Both the position numbers and the translations under genes were made by a program. A DNA stretch of 64,000 nucleotides from an uncultured Acidimicrobiales bacterium. Lineage in GTDB: Bacteria; Actinomycetota; Acidimicrobiia; Acidimicrobiales; SZUA-35. The stretch is from positions 109,248 to 173,247 of the forward strand of contig CALAJQ010000017.1 of NCBI GenBank assembly GCA_937922785.1, given 5' to 3'. This document shows positions 18,370-27,294 of the stretch, one piece after another (the first letter of the stretch is position 1; each line of letters begins with the position of its first letter). The notes under the pieces are model-generated. The model had not been told where the DNA came from. It was given only the letters and a program-made list of their open reading frames with translations, and did not search any database.

Positions 18370-19503
18370 AGCACAGACAGAATCCTCACGACTCACGTGG
18401 GTAGCTTGCCACGTTCGGCGGCAGTAAGCGAAGGCATCTTTGCCATTGAGGCTGAAGAAGAAATCGATCTCGAATCTCACTGTGCCGAGGTAGCCAAAGC
18501 GGTGGTTGAAGTTGTAGAGCGTCAAGTTGCGGTAGGCATAGACACAGTCAGTGACGGCGAGATGAGCAAGCTCAGCTACGCCACATACATCAAAGACCGG
18601 ATCACCGGATTCGAGGGTGATAGCCCACGGCGAGCACCAGCTGACCTTGAACTGTTCCCTTCGTTCTTGGAGCGTCAAGCTCGTCTTGGTGGAACACCGA
18701 CTTACCGGCGGCCCCAATGTGTAGGCGCGATTGAAGTTAAGGACACAGGGCCCTGCAACGAAGACCTTGCTCACTTCAAGGCGGCGGTGGCGGCTCACCA
18801 GCCCCACGACGCTTTCATGAATGCGGCATCTCCTGGCGTTATCGCGCTCTTCCAGCCGAATCAGCATTACCCGGACCACGAGAGCTACCTGTATGCCCTC
18901 GCTGATGCGATGAGAGTTGAGTATGAGGCAATCGTCGCCGCTGGTTTTGTGCTTCAACTGGACTCACCAGACCTCGGACTCGGTCGCCACATGATGTTTA
19001 AGGACAGGCCAGATTCAGAGTACGAAGCTCTTGCCAACCTTCACGTCGAAGCGCTTAACCACGCCGTAGCCAATATCGACGCCGAGCACATGCGACTGCA
19101 CGTTTGCTGGGGGAACTATGAAGGACCTCACACTTGTGATGCGCCGATGTCTCAGGTTCTGCCGATAGCCCTCAAGGCGAAGCCGCAGGCCCTGTTGTTC
19201 GAATCGTCAAACCCTCGGCATGCTCATGAGTGGAAGACGTTCGCCGAAGCTGACATTCCCGACAACAAGATCCTCGTTCCAGGAGTAATCGATTCGACTA
19301 CTCATTTTGTGGAGCATCCTGAGCTTGTTGCCCAACGAATCGAACGATTTGCAAACATCGTTGGTCGTGAACGTGTTATCGCAGGTACCGATTGTGGGTT
19401 CTCGACATTTGCCGGATACGAGGGACTCGACACCGAGATCATCTACGCCAAGCTAGGTTCGCTGGCCGAAGGTGCTGCCTTGGCCTCCAGCCGGCTCTGG
19501 TAA
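18361..19503 (+). CDS. MetE C-terminal-like zinc methyltransferase
   Basis: 380 residues covering only the C-terminal catalytic barrel of cobalamin-independent methionine synthase. The N-terminal THVGSLPRS and zinc ligands H247, C249, E281 and C345 are present. Stand-alone proteins of this family transfer alkyl groups to or from thiols (methionine synthesis, epoxyalkane:coenzyme M transfer). Placement between the ABC ATPase and SnoaL-like genes suggests a catabolic alkyl transfer, or methionine-linked one-carbon disposal, in this pathway. No clear Shine-Dalgarno precedes it. Substrate unknown. Confidence 0.82.
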   Translation: MKTSTDRILTTHVGSLPRSAAVSEGIFAIEAEEEIDLESHCAEVAKAVVEVVERQVAVGIDTVSDGEMSKLSYATYIKDRITGFEGDSPRRAPADLELFPSFLERQARLGGTPTYRRPQCVGAIEVKDTGPCNEDLAHFKAAVAAHQPHDAFMNAASPGVIALFQPNQHYPDHESYLYALADAMRVEYEAIVAAGFVLQLDSPDLGLGRHMMFKDRPDSEYEALANLHVEALNHAVANIDAEHMRLHVCWGNYEGPHTCDAPMSQVLPIALKAKPQALLFESSNPRHAHEWKTFAEADIPDNKILVPGVIDSTTHFVEHPELVAQRIERFANIVGRERVIAGTDCGFSTFAGYEGLDTEIIYAKLGSLAEGAALASSRLW

Positions 19504-19516
19504 TCGCACCAGTTAG

Positions 19517-20524
19517 ATGGCAACTGCTGAGATCGAATCTAACCGGTCACTGATTCGTCACCTTTGTGATGTCATGTACAACTGGAAGTCTCCTGCGGTC
19601 ACCGAGACCCTGGGAGAATTGCTGGCCGACGATGCGGTCGTGCATCTTGGACACCCCTTTGGCGATCTCGAAGGTGCCGAAGGCTGGTTTAGTGAAGCCT
19701 TAGAGCCTCTAGCCGCATCAATGCCGGACCTGGAACGAAGAACGACCATATTGACTTCGGGATCAACTGAGGACGGTCAACACTGGGTGGGTTGCGCTGG
19801 CTACTACACCGGCACCTTTGCCGAGTCCTGGTTGGACATCCCACCGACAAACCGCCAGGTGGCGTTGCGCTTCCACGAGTTTTTCCGCGTTAGGTCAGGA
19901 GAAGTGGCTGAGATCCAGGCCCTGTGGGACATTCCACACCTGATGATGCAAGCAAATGCGTGGCCGATGGGTCCGAGTCTCGGACGTGAGTGGCAGGTGC
20001 CGGGCCCTAGCACTCAAGACGGGCTTGCTAACAACAGAGAACCTGGTCGAACCGCGGAATCTTACGCAGTGGTGAGGAGCATGCTTGCCGACATGTCCAA
20101 GCACCCCGCTGAGCCCGTCGAGGCCATGAATCTCGAAAAGTACTGGCATCCAAACTGCAGTTGGTACGGGCCGTCGGGGATTGGGACCGGTCGGGGCATC
20201 GATGGATTCCGCAAGGTTCACCAGATTCCATTCCTGAACGCATTGCCTGATCGAGCCGGTACTGGCGGTTCGCATTTCTGGGCCGACGGTGACTACGTGG
20301 CGGTCACGGGCTGGCCCAACATGACGATGACGGTAAGTGGTGATGGCTGGCTCGGGATAGCGCCCCCTAACACCAAGATCACAATGCGTAGCTTGGACTT
20401 CTGGAGAGTCGAAGGTGATCTGATTCGCGAGAACTGGGTGCTAGTCGACCTTCTCGACGTCTGGGATCAGCTAGGCGTAAACGTGCTGCAAAGAATGAAA
20501 GAGTTACCTCCTCGTGGATCTTGA
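19517..20524 (+). CDS. Double-domain SnoaL/NTF2-like protein (paralogue C)
   Basis: 335 residues, starting 13 nt after the methyltransferase. The first half ends with WPMGPSLG and PGPSTQDGL; the second half contains WYGPSGIG, HQIPFLNALPDR and ENWVLVDLLDVWDQLGVNVL. It shares element order and length with paralogues A and D. Hydrophobic cavity-forming residues dominate; no obligatory catalytic dyad could be recognised by eye. Confidence 0.75.
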   Translation: MATAEIESNRSLIRHLCDVMYNWKSPAVTETLGELLADDAVVHLGHPFGDLEGAEGWFSEALEPLAASMPDLERRTTILTSGSTEDGQHWVGCAGYYTGTFAESWLDIPPTNRQVALRFHEFFRVRSGEVAEIQALWDIPHLMMQANAWPMGPSLGREWQVPGPSTQDGLANNREPGRTAESYAVVRSMLADMSKHPAEPVEAMNLEKYWHPNCSWYGPSGIGTGRGIDGFRKVHQIPFLNALPDRAGTGGSHFWADGDYVAVTGWPNMTMTVSGDGWLGIAPPNTKITMRSLDFWRVEGDLIRENWVLVDLLDVWDQLGVNVLQRMKELPPRGS

Positions 20525-21566
20525 AATCAACGCTCAGAATAAGTTTCTGGTGGATCAGCTGTGGAAAGACCTAGGCAATGGCAGAGCTGATTCGACCCCT
20601 GTCGATTCGTCAGAAGCTGTACTGGCGCGGGCATTGGTCGAAGACGTTGTCTGGCATGGGTTCTCTCCGATCGGGTCACTTGTTGGAGTGGAGGCGATTA
20701 CCCGGGAGTTCTGGAAGCCATTCAAAAGATCGTTTGCAGAAGTCGAACGTGAAACTCACCTGTTCTTTGGGGGCGAGTCGAACGGCAGGGTCGACGGGGA
20801 CATCACCAAGGACGGTCGAATGTGGGTCACAGGCACCGGGCTCTTCCATGGGCGGTTTGTGGAAGACTATTTGGGCATAAAGGCGACAGGCGGAGATGTC
20901 TCGATTCGCTGGGGTGAGTTCTGTTGTGTCGAAGACGGGGCCATTACCGAGGTTTACTTCTTGATCGACCTAATTGATCTCATGCAACAGGCCGGCTTCG
21001 CTGTGCTGCCACCGAGCCTTGGCGCAGCTGGCCTTTATCCTGCACCGGCGGCGGGGGACGGCTTGGTTGGGGTCGATTCAGACTCCCAGCCCGACATCGC
21101 ACAAACCGCATACAGCCTCGACCACATCCGAAGATTCATCTTTGAGGGTCTGAACGCCTATGACGAAGACGCACTCGAAAGCATGGGGATGGCTGATTGG
21201 TTTCACCCCGACGTGCGCTGGTACGGGCCGGGTGGGATCGGAGCTTGCCTCAGCTTTGCCGAATTTGAACAGCTTCACCAGGCGCCCTGGCTAGTGGCCT
21301 TTCCCGATCGGCAGGTACAGGATCTCGACGCTTTATTCGCCGAAGGCCTATACACCGGAGCGCCGGGCTGGGCCGGAGTCAAGGCCACCCACACAGGCGT
21401 CTATTTGGATCAACCGGCAACAGGCAACTCCATTGACTTCAACGGTCTGGATTGGTGGAAACGCGACGGCGAGACCTACATCGAGAATTGGGTTTTTGTG
21501 GACATGATCCATCTGTTTGAGCAATTCGGCGTCGACCTGATGGAGCGAATGAAGTCCGGCGCCTAG
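20514..21566 (+). CDS. Double-domain SnoaL/NTF2-like protein (paralogue D)
   Basis: 350 residues from GTG 20514, overlapping paralogue C by 11 nt, so translation is probably coupled. Elements as in A and C: VLPPSLGAAGLYPAPAAGDG, then WYGPGGIG, HQAPWLVAFPDR and ENWVFVDMIHLFEQFGVDL. It is the last gene of the plus-strand locus; the next gene is convergent, 2 nt away. Confidence 0.75.
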   Translation: MDLEINAQNKFLVDQLWKDLGNGRADSTPVDSSEAVLARALVEDVVWHGFSPIGSLVGVEAITREFWKPFKRSFAEVERETHLFFGGESNGRVDGDITKDGRMWVTGTGLFHGRFVEDYLGIKATGGDVSIRWGEFCCVEDGAITEVYFLIDLIDLMQQAGFAVLPPSLGAAGLYPAPAAGDGLVGVDSDSQPDIAQTAYSLDHIRRFIFEGLNAYDEDALESMGMADWFHPDVRWYGPGGIGACLSFAEFEQLHQAPWLVAFPDRQVQDLDALFAEGLYTGAPGWAGVKATHTGVYLDQPATGNSIDFNGLDWWKRDGETYIENWVFVDMIHLFEQFGVDLMERMKSGA

Positions 21567-21568
21567 AT

Positions 21569-22444
21569 TCAGGCTGGGCTTAACTGCTCGCTAGCTCGGG
21601 GTGAGAACAAAAGCCACCCCAGCGCAACCAGTGCAATTGCGACAATGGCGTCGCTCCAATAGTGGTTGGCTGTGATTACGACCACTGCTGAGGTCAAAGC
21701 TGGGTGGGCCAGGGCCAGCCAGCGCCACCTTGTCTTGTGAATCCAGATGACACTGAGCGCAACAAGAAATGCCCACCCGACATGCAGTGAGGGCATTGCA
21801 GCGATCTGGTTGGCGGCAGCTGCTACCGCTGTGTCATAGGGGTCGGGCCCTAGCCAATCGCCGGTGTCGACGAAGCCTTCGATCATCCTTGGAGGTGCAA
21901 GGGGGTAGGTCAAATGCAGAACAAGGCCGGCGGCCGTAACTGCGATCAGAGTGTTTCGAACCCGGTTGAAGCTTTGGCGATGGCTAGCCCACACCCAAAC
22001 GAGGAAAGCGACTGTCAGAGGGAAATGAACGCCGATGTAGTGATAGTTCGCTGCTTTAACAATGCCAGTTCGGTCGATGATGGCTTGTTGAAAACTGAGC
22101 TCGCTGGGAAGCCCGACACTCTCTTGGATCCTTAGAATGTCAGCGGCATTTGCCATAGCGGTTCCGAACTCATTTGCTGTGACAGAGCGAACCATTGAAT
22201 ATGCGGTGAAAAGCAAGACCATAAGCGACACGTTCTTGGCAAAGTCGCCGCCACGCTTTGCGATGGCATTGACTGAACTGCCAACGCTGAGGCTCTCAGC
22301 GCCTAAGTAAGTGCTTGGCTGCGGCGTGGCAGGATCTTGAATAGCGCTGGCATCAATAGCGCTGGCATCAATAGAGATCTCGTCTGAGAGCTCCGGTCGC
22401 TTGGGGCCTTTAGAGAGATCGTGCTGGCTCGCCTGTACAGCCAT
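21569..22444 (-). CDS. PAP2-superfamily membrane protein (inositolphosphotransferase-like)
   Basis: 291 residues. A soluble N-terminal stretch with a duplicated IDASA unit is followed by about six membrane segments and the PAP2_3 motifs PLAPPRM, MPSLHVGWA and ANHYWSD (phosphatase/transferase active site with SLH and HxxxD). Relatives remove or transfer phospholipid head groups. The substrate is unknown. No operon partner on the minus strand. Confidence 0.82.
   Translation of the reverse strand: MAVQASQHDLSKGPKRPELSDEISIDASAIDASAIQDPATPQPSTYLGAESLSVGSSVNAIAKRGGDFAKNVSLMVLLFTAYSMVRSVTANEFGTAMANAADILRIQESVGLPSELSFQQAIIDRTGIVKAANYHYIGVHFPLTVAFLVWVWASHRQSFNRVRNTLIAVTAAGLVLHLTYPLAPPRMIEGFVDTGDWLGPDPYDTAVAAAANQIAAMPSLHVGWAFLVALSVIWIHKTRWRWLALAHPALTSAVVVITANHYWSDAIVAIALVALGWLLFSPRASEQLSPA
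22340..22369 (-). repeat. In-frame 15-bp tandem duplication
   Basis: AATAGCGCTGGCATC occurs twice in perfect tandem (22340-22354, 22355-22369), encoding the doubled IDASA in the N-terminal tail of the PAP2 protein. Confidence 0.85.
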
Positions 22445-22603
22445 TAGTTACACCTCCGCAACAACCAGCAAATCACAGGTTGTCGAGGTTTTCATGTCGG
22501 TTTCGTGAAAATCCACCCATCCATCTAGCTGCAACACGATCGTGCCTGTCCACAGTGCCTCCTCAGGCGCTGTTTCGACTGCCCGAGCGAATAGGATTTA
22601 GCC

Positions 22604-23578
22604 ATGACCGCGCTACGAAACCCAAAGGCTGAGGCCCAACGACTGGTCGGAAACCGCTTCGACGCTCGAGTGCTGGAGCCATCAGCGCCGGCGGACACCG
22701 AACCTCCTTTTTTCGCAGATGATCCGGTCTCTCTTGAATGGGTTCGCGAGGATGCCGAAGCCATAGTGCCGGCCGGAATGAGAGGTGGGCTTGACTGGAA
22801 CCAGTGGCTGGAATCGAACAACAAGCATGCGGATTGGGTTGCGGAGCGATGGTTGGGCGGAGAACGCAAGTTGCCTGCTCTTCCGGGTGACCTTGAGACC
22901 ACAAGAATTGCACTGCACAAGCTGGCAATGTTTGTGATGGCCCCAGCACGATTTGCAGAAACCGGAAAGTTCGGGCTTCGTTACACCCTCGGAGGCTTCG
23001 GTACGCCCTTCTTCGGTGACGACCGCCAACTTCGCGTAGACGGGCTTAACCTCATCGATCAGGACGGTGACGACGTGCTGGTGCACCGAATCACATCGCT
23101 TTCAGCCGCCGCTGAGTTCACTGGTAGCCCTCTAGACACCGAGACCGCTGCAGAGCACGACTCACCCCAACTTGGCGACCCTGATGAGCCTTTGGAAGTC
23201 AGCCTTGAAAGTTCAAGATTCTTGGGTGCGTGGTTTGGGATGGCAACTGCCGCACTAGAGCTTGTTCGAGCCGACGACGAATCAGTGGATGCGTCCCGCC
23301 CGCAGATCTGGCCTGGACACTTTGATCCTGCAATCGAAATCGGTGACGAAGATCATCGGGGTTCATACGGTGCATCTCCTGGCGATCATTCCATAAATGA
23401 GCCTTATCTTTATGTGAGCCTTTGGTGGCCGGACAAAATCGGAGTCGACGCATCGGACGAAGCATGGAACGCTCCGAACTTCACGGGAGTGATCTTGAAG
23501 TACTCAGATTTCGATCATGACCGCGACCCCGTAAAAGTAGCAGCTGAATTCTGGCGCTCCGCCAGAGATCGTCTGTGA
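22604..23578 (+). CDS. Conserved actinobacterial protein of unknown function
   Basis: 324 residues, soluble, rich in Asp and Glu. Recognisable segments are IWPGHFDPAIEI and YGASPGDHSINEPYLYVSLW near the C-terminus, a signature I recall from uncharacterised actinobacterial proteins without assigned function. RBS AGGA precedes ATG 22604. It overlaps the following exported-protein gene by 4 nt (GTGA). I do not recognise an enzyme fold. Confidence 0.65.
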   Translation: MTALRNPKAEAQRLVGNRFDARVLEPSAPADTEPPFFADDPVSLEWVREDAEAIVPAGMRGGLDWNQWLESNNKHADWVAERWLGGERKLPALPGDLETTRIALHKLAMFVMAPARFAETGKFGLRYTLGGFGTPFFGDDRQLRVDGLNLIDQDGDDVLVHRITSLSAAAEFTGSPLDTETAAEHDSPQLGDPDEPLEVSLESSRFLGAWFGMATAALELVRADDESVDASRPQIWPGHFDPAIEIGDEDHRGSYGASPGDHSINEPYLYVSLWWPDKIGVDASDEAWNAPNFTGVILKYSDFDHDRDPVKVAAEFWRSARDRL

Positions 23579-24708
23579 TCAAGTTCGTACGTGATCACCC
23601 CCTGCTAGGTGGCGTTGCCGTACTAGCGATCATCTCTGGCGGCCTGTTGATCTGGCTGACCGCCATGTTTGATGGCGAAGTCGGTATTGGAGACGAATCA
23701 TCTACCGCCGCGACCGAGACGAGCCAAACAACAACGGTCAATGAGGAGACTGGGGCCGAAACTGTCCCAGAACCGGATCCCGAGTCGCCAGAAGGTTTCG
23801 GGCTTTGGCCTGTTGACGCCTCCCAGACCGAGGCCCATCAATTGCGGGACGGAGTCAATCGATCCATCGCCCGGCTCAGCTACTCCGAACGAGTTGACCC
23901 AGTCGCCAGTGTTAACGCGGGTGGGCACAGGTGGATCTTGTCAGAACTCCCCACTGACACGCGGAACCGCTTCGTAGACGAGGGCTTAGCTGGCCCTGAG
24001 CTTGACCCGTTTGGCGGTGAGATTTTGCTGGTCGAGTCCGAGACGATCGTGCGAGCCTTTCCCATGAACGAGTTTCCTCCTACCTTTCTGGAAACCGATG
24101 GTGTCATGGTGTTTGGCGGTCGGGATGGAGATGGTGGTTATCCAGACTCGGCACTTGTTGCCATCAACTCCCTGACGCTTTCTTCTGCCCGACTCGTTTT
24201 TCGACCAACTCAAGGTGGTTCGGGTCTGATCTATGATCCAATTTGGAACGAAGGGACCGAGCGACAGCATGTTGATCTGCGCGAGGGGAACTACCTTCAG
24301 GCGCTGAACGCCATGACTGGCATCTTGCCTGAGGGGGACACGTGGGTTGTACGGGATGACCCAGATGAGGGTCTGTGTGCAGCTATTTCCGACATCGACT
24401 ACGGGTGTGACGCTTCCAGTGTGTTTGTATCGGAGGCAGACCCCGCATACACGCCGCGAATTATTGCCAGACCAGTTCCGCCCGAGGGAATAGATACAAG
24501 CGAGATTGGAGTCGTGATCTACGGCTATCTGCCAGAGGATGCTACTGATGTGCAGATTCGTGTTGGCGGAGAACCCTTGGAAGCAGAATCGTCGGTGAAT
24601 GTTGATCTTGGAATGTGGGTGGTTCCGGTGGCTGTGTCTAGCGAGCCCTTTACGGTCGGATTTGTTAACGAATCGGGCGTGGACATAGCGGAGTGGACCG
24701 ACTCCTAG
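23575..24708 (+). CDS. Membrane-anchored extracytoplasmic protein of unknown function
   Basis: 377 residues from GTG 23575. One N-terminal membrane anchor (about residues 9-31) is followed by a Thr/Glu-rich linker (to about 70) and a mostly beta extracytoplasmic region with two cysteines (in EGLCAAISDIDYGCD) that may form a disulfide. Translation is coupled to the upstream gene. No family recognised. Confidence 0.6.
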   Translation: MIKFVRDHPLLGGVAVLAIISGGLLIWLTAMFDGEVGIGDESSTAATETSQTTTVNEETGAETVPEPDPESPEGFGLWPVDASQTEAHQLRDGVNRSIARLSYSERVDPVASVNAGGHRWILSELPTDTRNRFVDEGLAGPELDPFGGEILLVESETIVRAFPMNEFPPTFLETDGVMVFGGRDGDGGYPDSALVAINSLTLSSARLVFRPTQGGSGLIYDPIWNEGTERQHVDLREGNYLQALNAMTGILPEGDTWVVRDDPDEGLCAAISDIDYGCDASSVFVSEADPAYTPRIIARPVPPEGIDTSEIGVVIYGYLPEDATDVQIRVGGEPLEAESSVNVDLGMWVVPVAVSSEPFTVGFVNESGVDIAEWTDS

Positions 24709-24741
24709 CCGCGCCAACTCCGTTGTGCTGATCGATTCCCC

Positions 24742-25479
24742 TTAGTCCGGTGGTGACCAGCGGTATGGCAACTCAAGATTGTGCCTGTTAAGTAGGTCGG
24801 TGTCTCGGAGAATTTCGGTGGTTGGGCCAAGCGCCTCAATGCGGCCTCTGCTCATTACTGCGGAGTTCGGGCAAAGTTCGCAGGCGAATGGCAGATCATG
24901 AGTTATCACCAACTGTGTTTGTGTGAGCGAGACAAGAAGGCGGGCCAACTCCCGGCGACCTGTTGGGTCGAGTCCAGACGTTGGTTCGTCCAACACAAGA
25001 ACCTTGGGTTTCATCGAAAGAACGGTGGCTAGGGCCACACGCCTTTTTTCGCCAGCGCTGAGATGATGCGGTGTCCGGTCAATCAGCTCGCTGGCATCTA
25101 CCGCAGCAAGAGCCTCTTCCACGCGTCGATCCACCTCAGCTTTGCTGAGACCCAGATTGGAAGGACCAAACCCAACATCGGCTCTGACCGTTGGCATGAA
25201 TAGTTGATCATTCGCATCGTGAAAGACAATGCCGACGTTTGACCGAGCTTGACTCAGATTCGGCTCGGCAATGGTCATTCCGTCTAGCCGAACCGAGCCG
25301 GTGTCTGGGGTGAGAATGCCGTTCAGATGCAAGGCGAGGGTGGTCTTGCCTGCGCCGTTTGGTCCAAGAAGGGCCAGCCGGTCGCCGGGCTGAAGGGACA
25401 AATTGACGTCTTCAAGTACCCGATGGCCATCAGGATAGGAATACCCCAAACCGGTAACTTCGAGCACAGCCCCAGTCAC
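24742..25479 (-). CDS. cbiO: Cobalt/nickel ECF importer ATPase CbiO
   Basis: 245 residues. Walker A GPNGAGKT, a Q-loop with the ECF-type HDANDQLF sequence, signature LSAGEKRRVALA, Walker B VLVLDEPTSGLDP and the H-loop THD are present. GTG start overlaps the cbiQ stop (GTGA). It forms the metal importer with CbiQ and CbiM encoded immediately upstream. Confidence 0.88.
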   Translation of the reverse strand: MTGAVLEVTGLGYSYPDGHRVLEDVNLSLQPGDRLALLGPNGAGKTTLALHLNGILTPDTGSVRLDGMTIAEPNLSQARSNVGIVFHDANDQLFMPTVRADVGFGPSNLGLSKAEVDRRVEEALAAVDASELIDRTPHHLSAGEKRRVALATVLSMKPKVLVLDEPTSGLDPTGRRELARLLVSLTQTQLVITHDLPFACELCPNSAVMSRGRIEALGPTTEILRDTDLLNRHNLELPYRWSPPD

Positions 25480-26198
25480 ACCAGAGTCCTTGCCCCGAGC
25501 AGTCCCACAGCGGGCATGGCTGCTAAAAGCCGACTCAGCGGGCCGCCTCGCTTTACGCTGTCATCGCTTGGCATTTCGCCCGTGAACCCTCGCGACAACA
25601 TGGCTGAGTGGACTCTTTCACCTCGTTCGAACGAACGCACCAGCATCGCCCCACTTGACGACGCAATCGGACGGGCTTGCGCCAGCCAGCTGGGGGAGTA
25701 CCCACGGGACACTAACGCCACCCTGATGCGCCCAACTTCGGCAACCATGAGGTCGAGATACCGAAACATGAATGAGATCACCGACACAATCACCTTTGGC
25801 ACACCGATTCGACCCAACGCAATGGCAAGGTCCGCCGGTTGAGTAACTGAGGCGAACAGGGCGCTGGCGGACGCGCCTATGACGATCTTTAGAGCCAGTG
25901 CCGCCGCGGCGCCAACGGCGGCGTCGCTCGAACTAACAACAGGGATCAGCGCAGTCGCGGCCAAGAACGGCAGCGCCGGTATAGCCCGCGTTGCCAGCTC
26001 GGTAACGCGCAGTCGCGATGTGGCTGCGGCACATACGACTAGTCCCGCCGCAACAACGAATGCCCAGCGGTGCACCGCGCTCAACGTCGACAGCACTACA
26101 GCGAAGCCGACCAGGGCAACCAACTTGGCCTCCGGTGGGGCCGAATGACCAGGAGAGGTTCGGTTGACATATAAGGACCGGTGATGAGCCCCACTCAC
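25476..26198 (-). CDS. cbiQ: ECF importer transmembrane protein CbiQ
   Basis: 240 residues, about five hydrophobic segments, with the coupling sequences SRGFTGEMPSD and LVSRGYSPS near the C-terminus that act like EAA loops toward CbiO. Both ends overlap neighbours by 4 nt, so cbiM-cbiQ-cbiO form one operon. Confidence 0.82.
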   Translation of the reverse strand: MSGAHHRSLYVNRTSPGHSAPPEAKLVALVGFAVVLSTLSAVHRWAFVVAAGLVVCAAATSRLRVTELATRAIPALPFLAATALIPVVSSSDAAVGAAAALALKIVIGASASALFASVTQPADLAIALGRIGVPKVIVSVISFMFRYLDLMVAEVGRIRVALVSRGYSPSWLAQARPIASSSGAMLVRSFERGERVHSAMLSRGFTGEMPSDDSVKRGGPLSRLLAAMPAVGLLGARTLV

Positions 26199-27199
26199 CT
26201 CTTTGTGTCTGCTTCGGCTAACGCAGCTTTGGGCCCGCTGCGGCTAATTCCGGCGAAGAATCCAATGCCCACGGCCAATGTGATGAGCACTCCACAGAGC
26301 CCGGCGATTGCCAAACTAAGAGACTGATTGCCAACACCGCTTGTTGCATAGTCAGAAAACAAGGAACTCTCGAGAATCGGGCTGGCAGTCGACGTTGGGC
26401 CAATCCCGAGTCGCTCAGCCACCTTTTCAAGACCGTCGGGGTCTGGTGATGCGAATTGACTGATCACCGTCGCCACCAGTACCGCGACGAGGGCTCCACC
26501 GATGATGAAGCTACGCAACGGAATCCGTACTTCGTTAAGTCTCTCGGTCAGAGTTAGATCTGATGCGCCATAGACCAGGTCAGACCTGGTGGCTAGAACA
26601 GTGGAGACAATGACAGCTGTGATGAGCGCCTCGCCGAATCCAATGGCCAGGTGAACTCCCACCATTGACCCAAATACGGTGTCAAAAGCCACTGGAGCCG
26701 ATGCCCCAAAAAGCCACTGTATCGACAGAGCCATGGCCGCCATTGGTACTGACAGACCGCTGGCCAGCCCGCTAGCGGCGACAACACCGCCGCTGCTCCT
26801 TGGCAGAACGCGTCGCAGCATTCTAAAGACGCCATAACCCCCGTAGCCCGGCACAATAGCGAGATTCAACACGTTGTATCCCAAGGCACTTAAGCCGCCG
26901 TCAGCGAATGCCAAAGCCTGAACAATCACAACAATCGCAGCCACCAATACTCCAACTGAGGGTCCCAGGATTATTGCAGCAAGAGCCGCCCCCAAAAGGT
27001 GCCCAGTGGTGCCAGCCAGGATCGGAAAGTTGAACATCTGAGCTGCGAATAGAAAGGCTGCGGCCATACCCGCCACCGGTACCTGAGAGTCGGTTAGTTG
27101 GCGTTTGGCTATCCGACTTGCATGTCCCACCGAGGCAACACTGATGGCTCCGGTCCCGAGCGCAGCGCCGGCAGTGAGGAATCCGTCGGGTGCGTGCAC
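26195..27199 (-). CDS. cbiM: Metal-binding subunit CbiM with fused PDGLE (CbiN-like) domain
   Basis: Start set at GTG 27199, giving MHAPDGFLTAG. CbiM needs a free N-terminus with His at position 2 to bind Co(II) or Ni(II), so the longer frame from 27247 (16 extra residues) is unlikely; it would also begin inside the operator palindrome. Residues 1-215 are the CbiM membrane core; after SFIIGGALVAV comes SPDPDGLEKVAERLG, the PDGLE domain otherwise encoded as CbiN, and a last membrane helix. Cobalt versus nickel cannot be decided. Confidence 0.88.
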   Translation of the reverse strand: MHAPDGFLTAGAALGTGAISVASVGHASRIAKRQLTDSQVPVAGMAAAFLFAAQMFNFPILAGTTGHLLGAALAAIILGPSVGVLVAAIVVIVQALAFADGGLSALGYNVLNLAIVPGYGGYGVFRMLRRVLPRSSGGVVAASGLASGLSVPMAAMALSIQWLFGASAPVAFDTVFGSMVGVHLAIGFGEALITAVIVSTVLATRSDLVYGASDLTLTERLNEVRIPLRSFIIGGALVAVLVATVISQFASPDPDGLEKVAERLGIGPTSTASPILESSLFSDYATSGVGNQSLSLAIAGLCGVLITLAVGIGFFAGISRSGPKAALAEADTKR

Positions 27200-27227
27200 G
27201 CAGAACAGCCTAGGCCGACCGATGACG

Positions 27228-27250
27228 TTCTTGCGAACCGTTCGCAAGAA
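27228..27250. promoter_or_regulatory. 23-bp perfect palindrome, probable Fur-family operator
   Basis: Arms TTCTTGCGAAC and complement around a single central C (11-1-11). It lies between the divergent cbiM and Fur-family genes, 29 bp before cbiM and 45 bp before the regulator. Position and odd-centred symmetry suit a metal-responsive Fur/Nur/Zur protein. Confidence 0.7.
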
Positions 27251-27294
27251 GGCTCATTGAACGGGTCGATGTCTTTGGGCTTAAAGTTGTATCC

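Noticed and set aside
27200..27294. Cobalamin riboswitch in front of cbiM
   Set aside because: The space is under 100 bp and holds only the palindrome; no B12 box or CCGCAACTG-type core is present.
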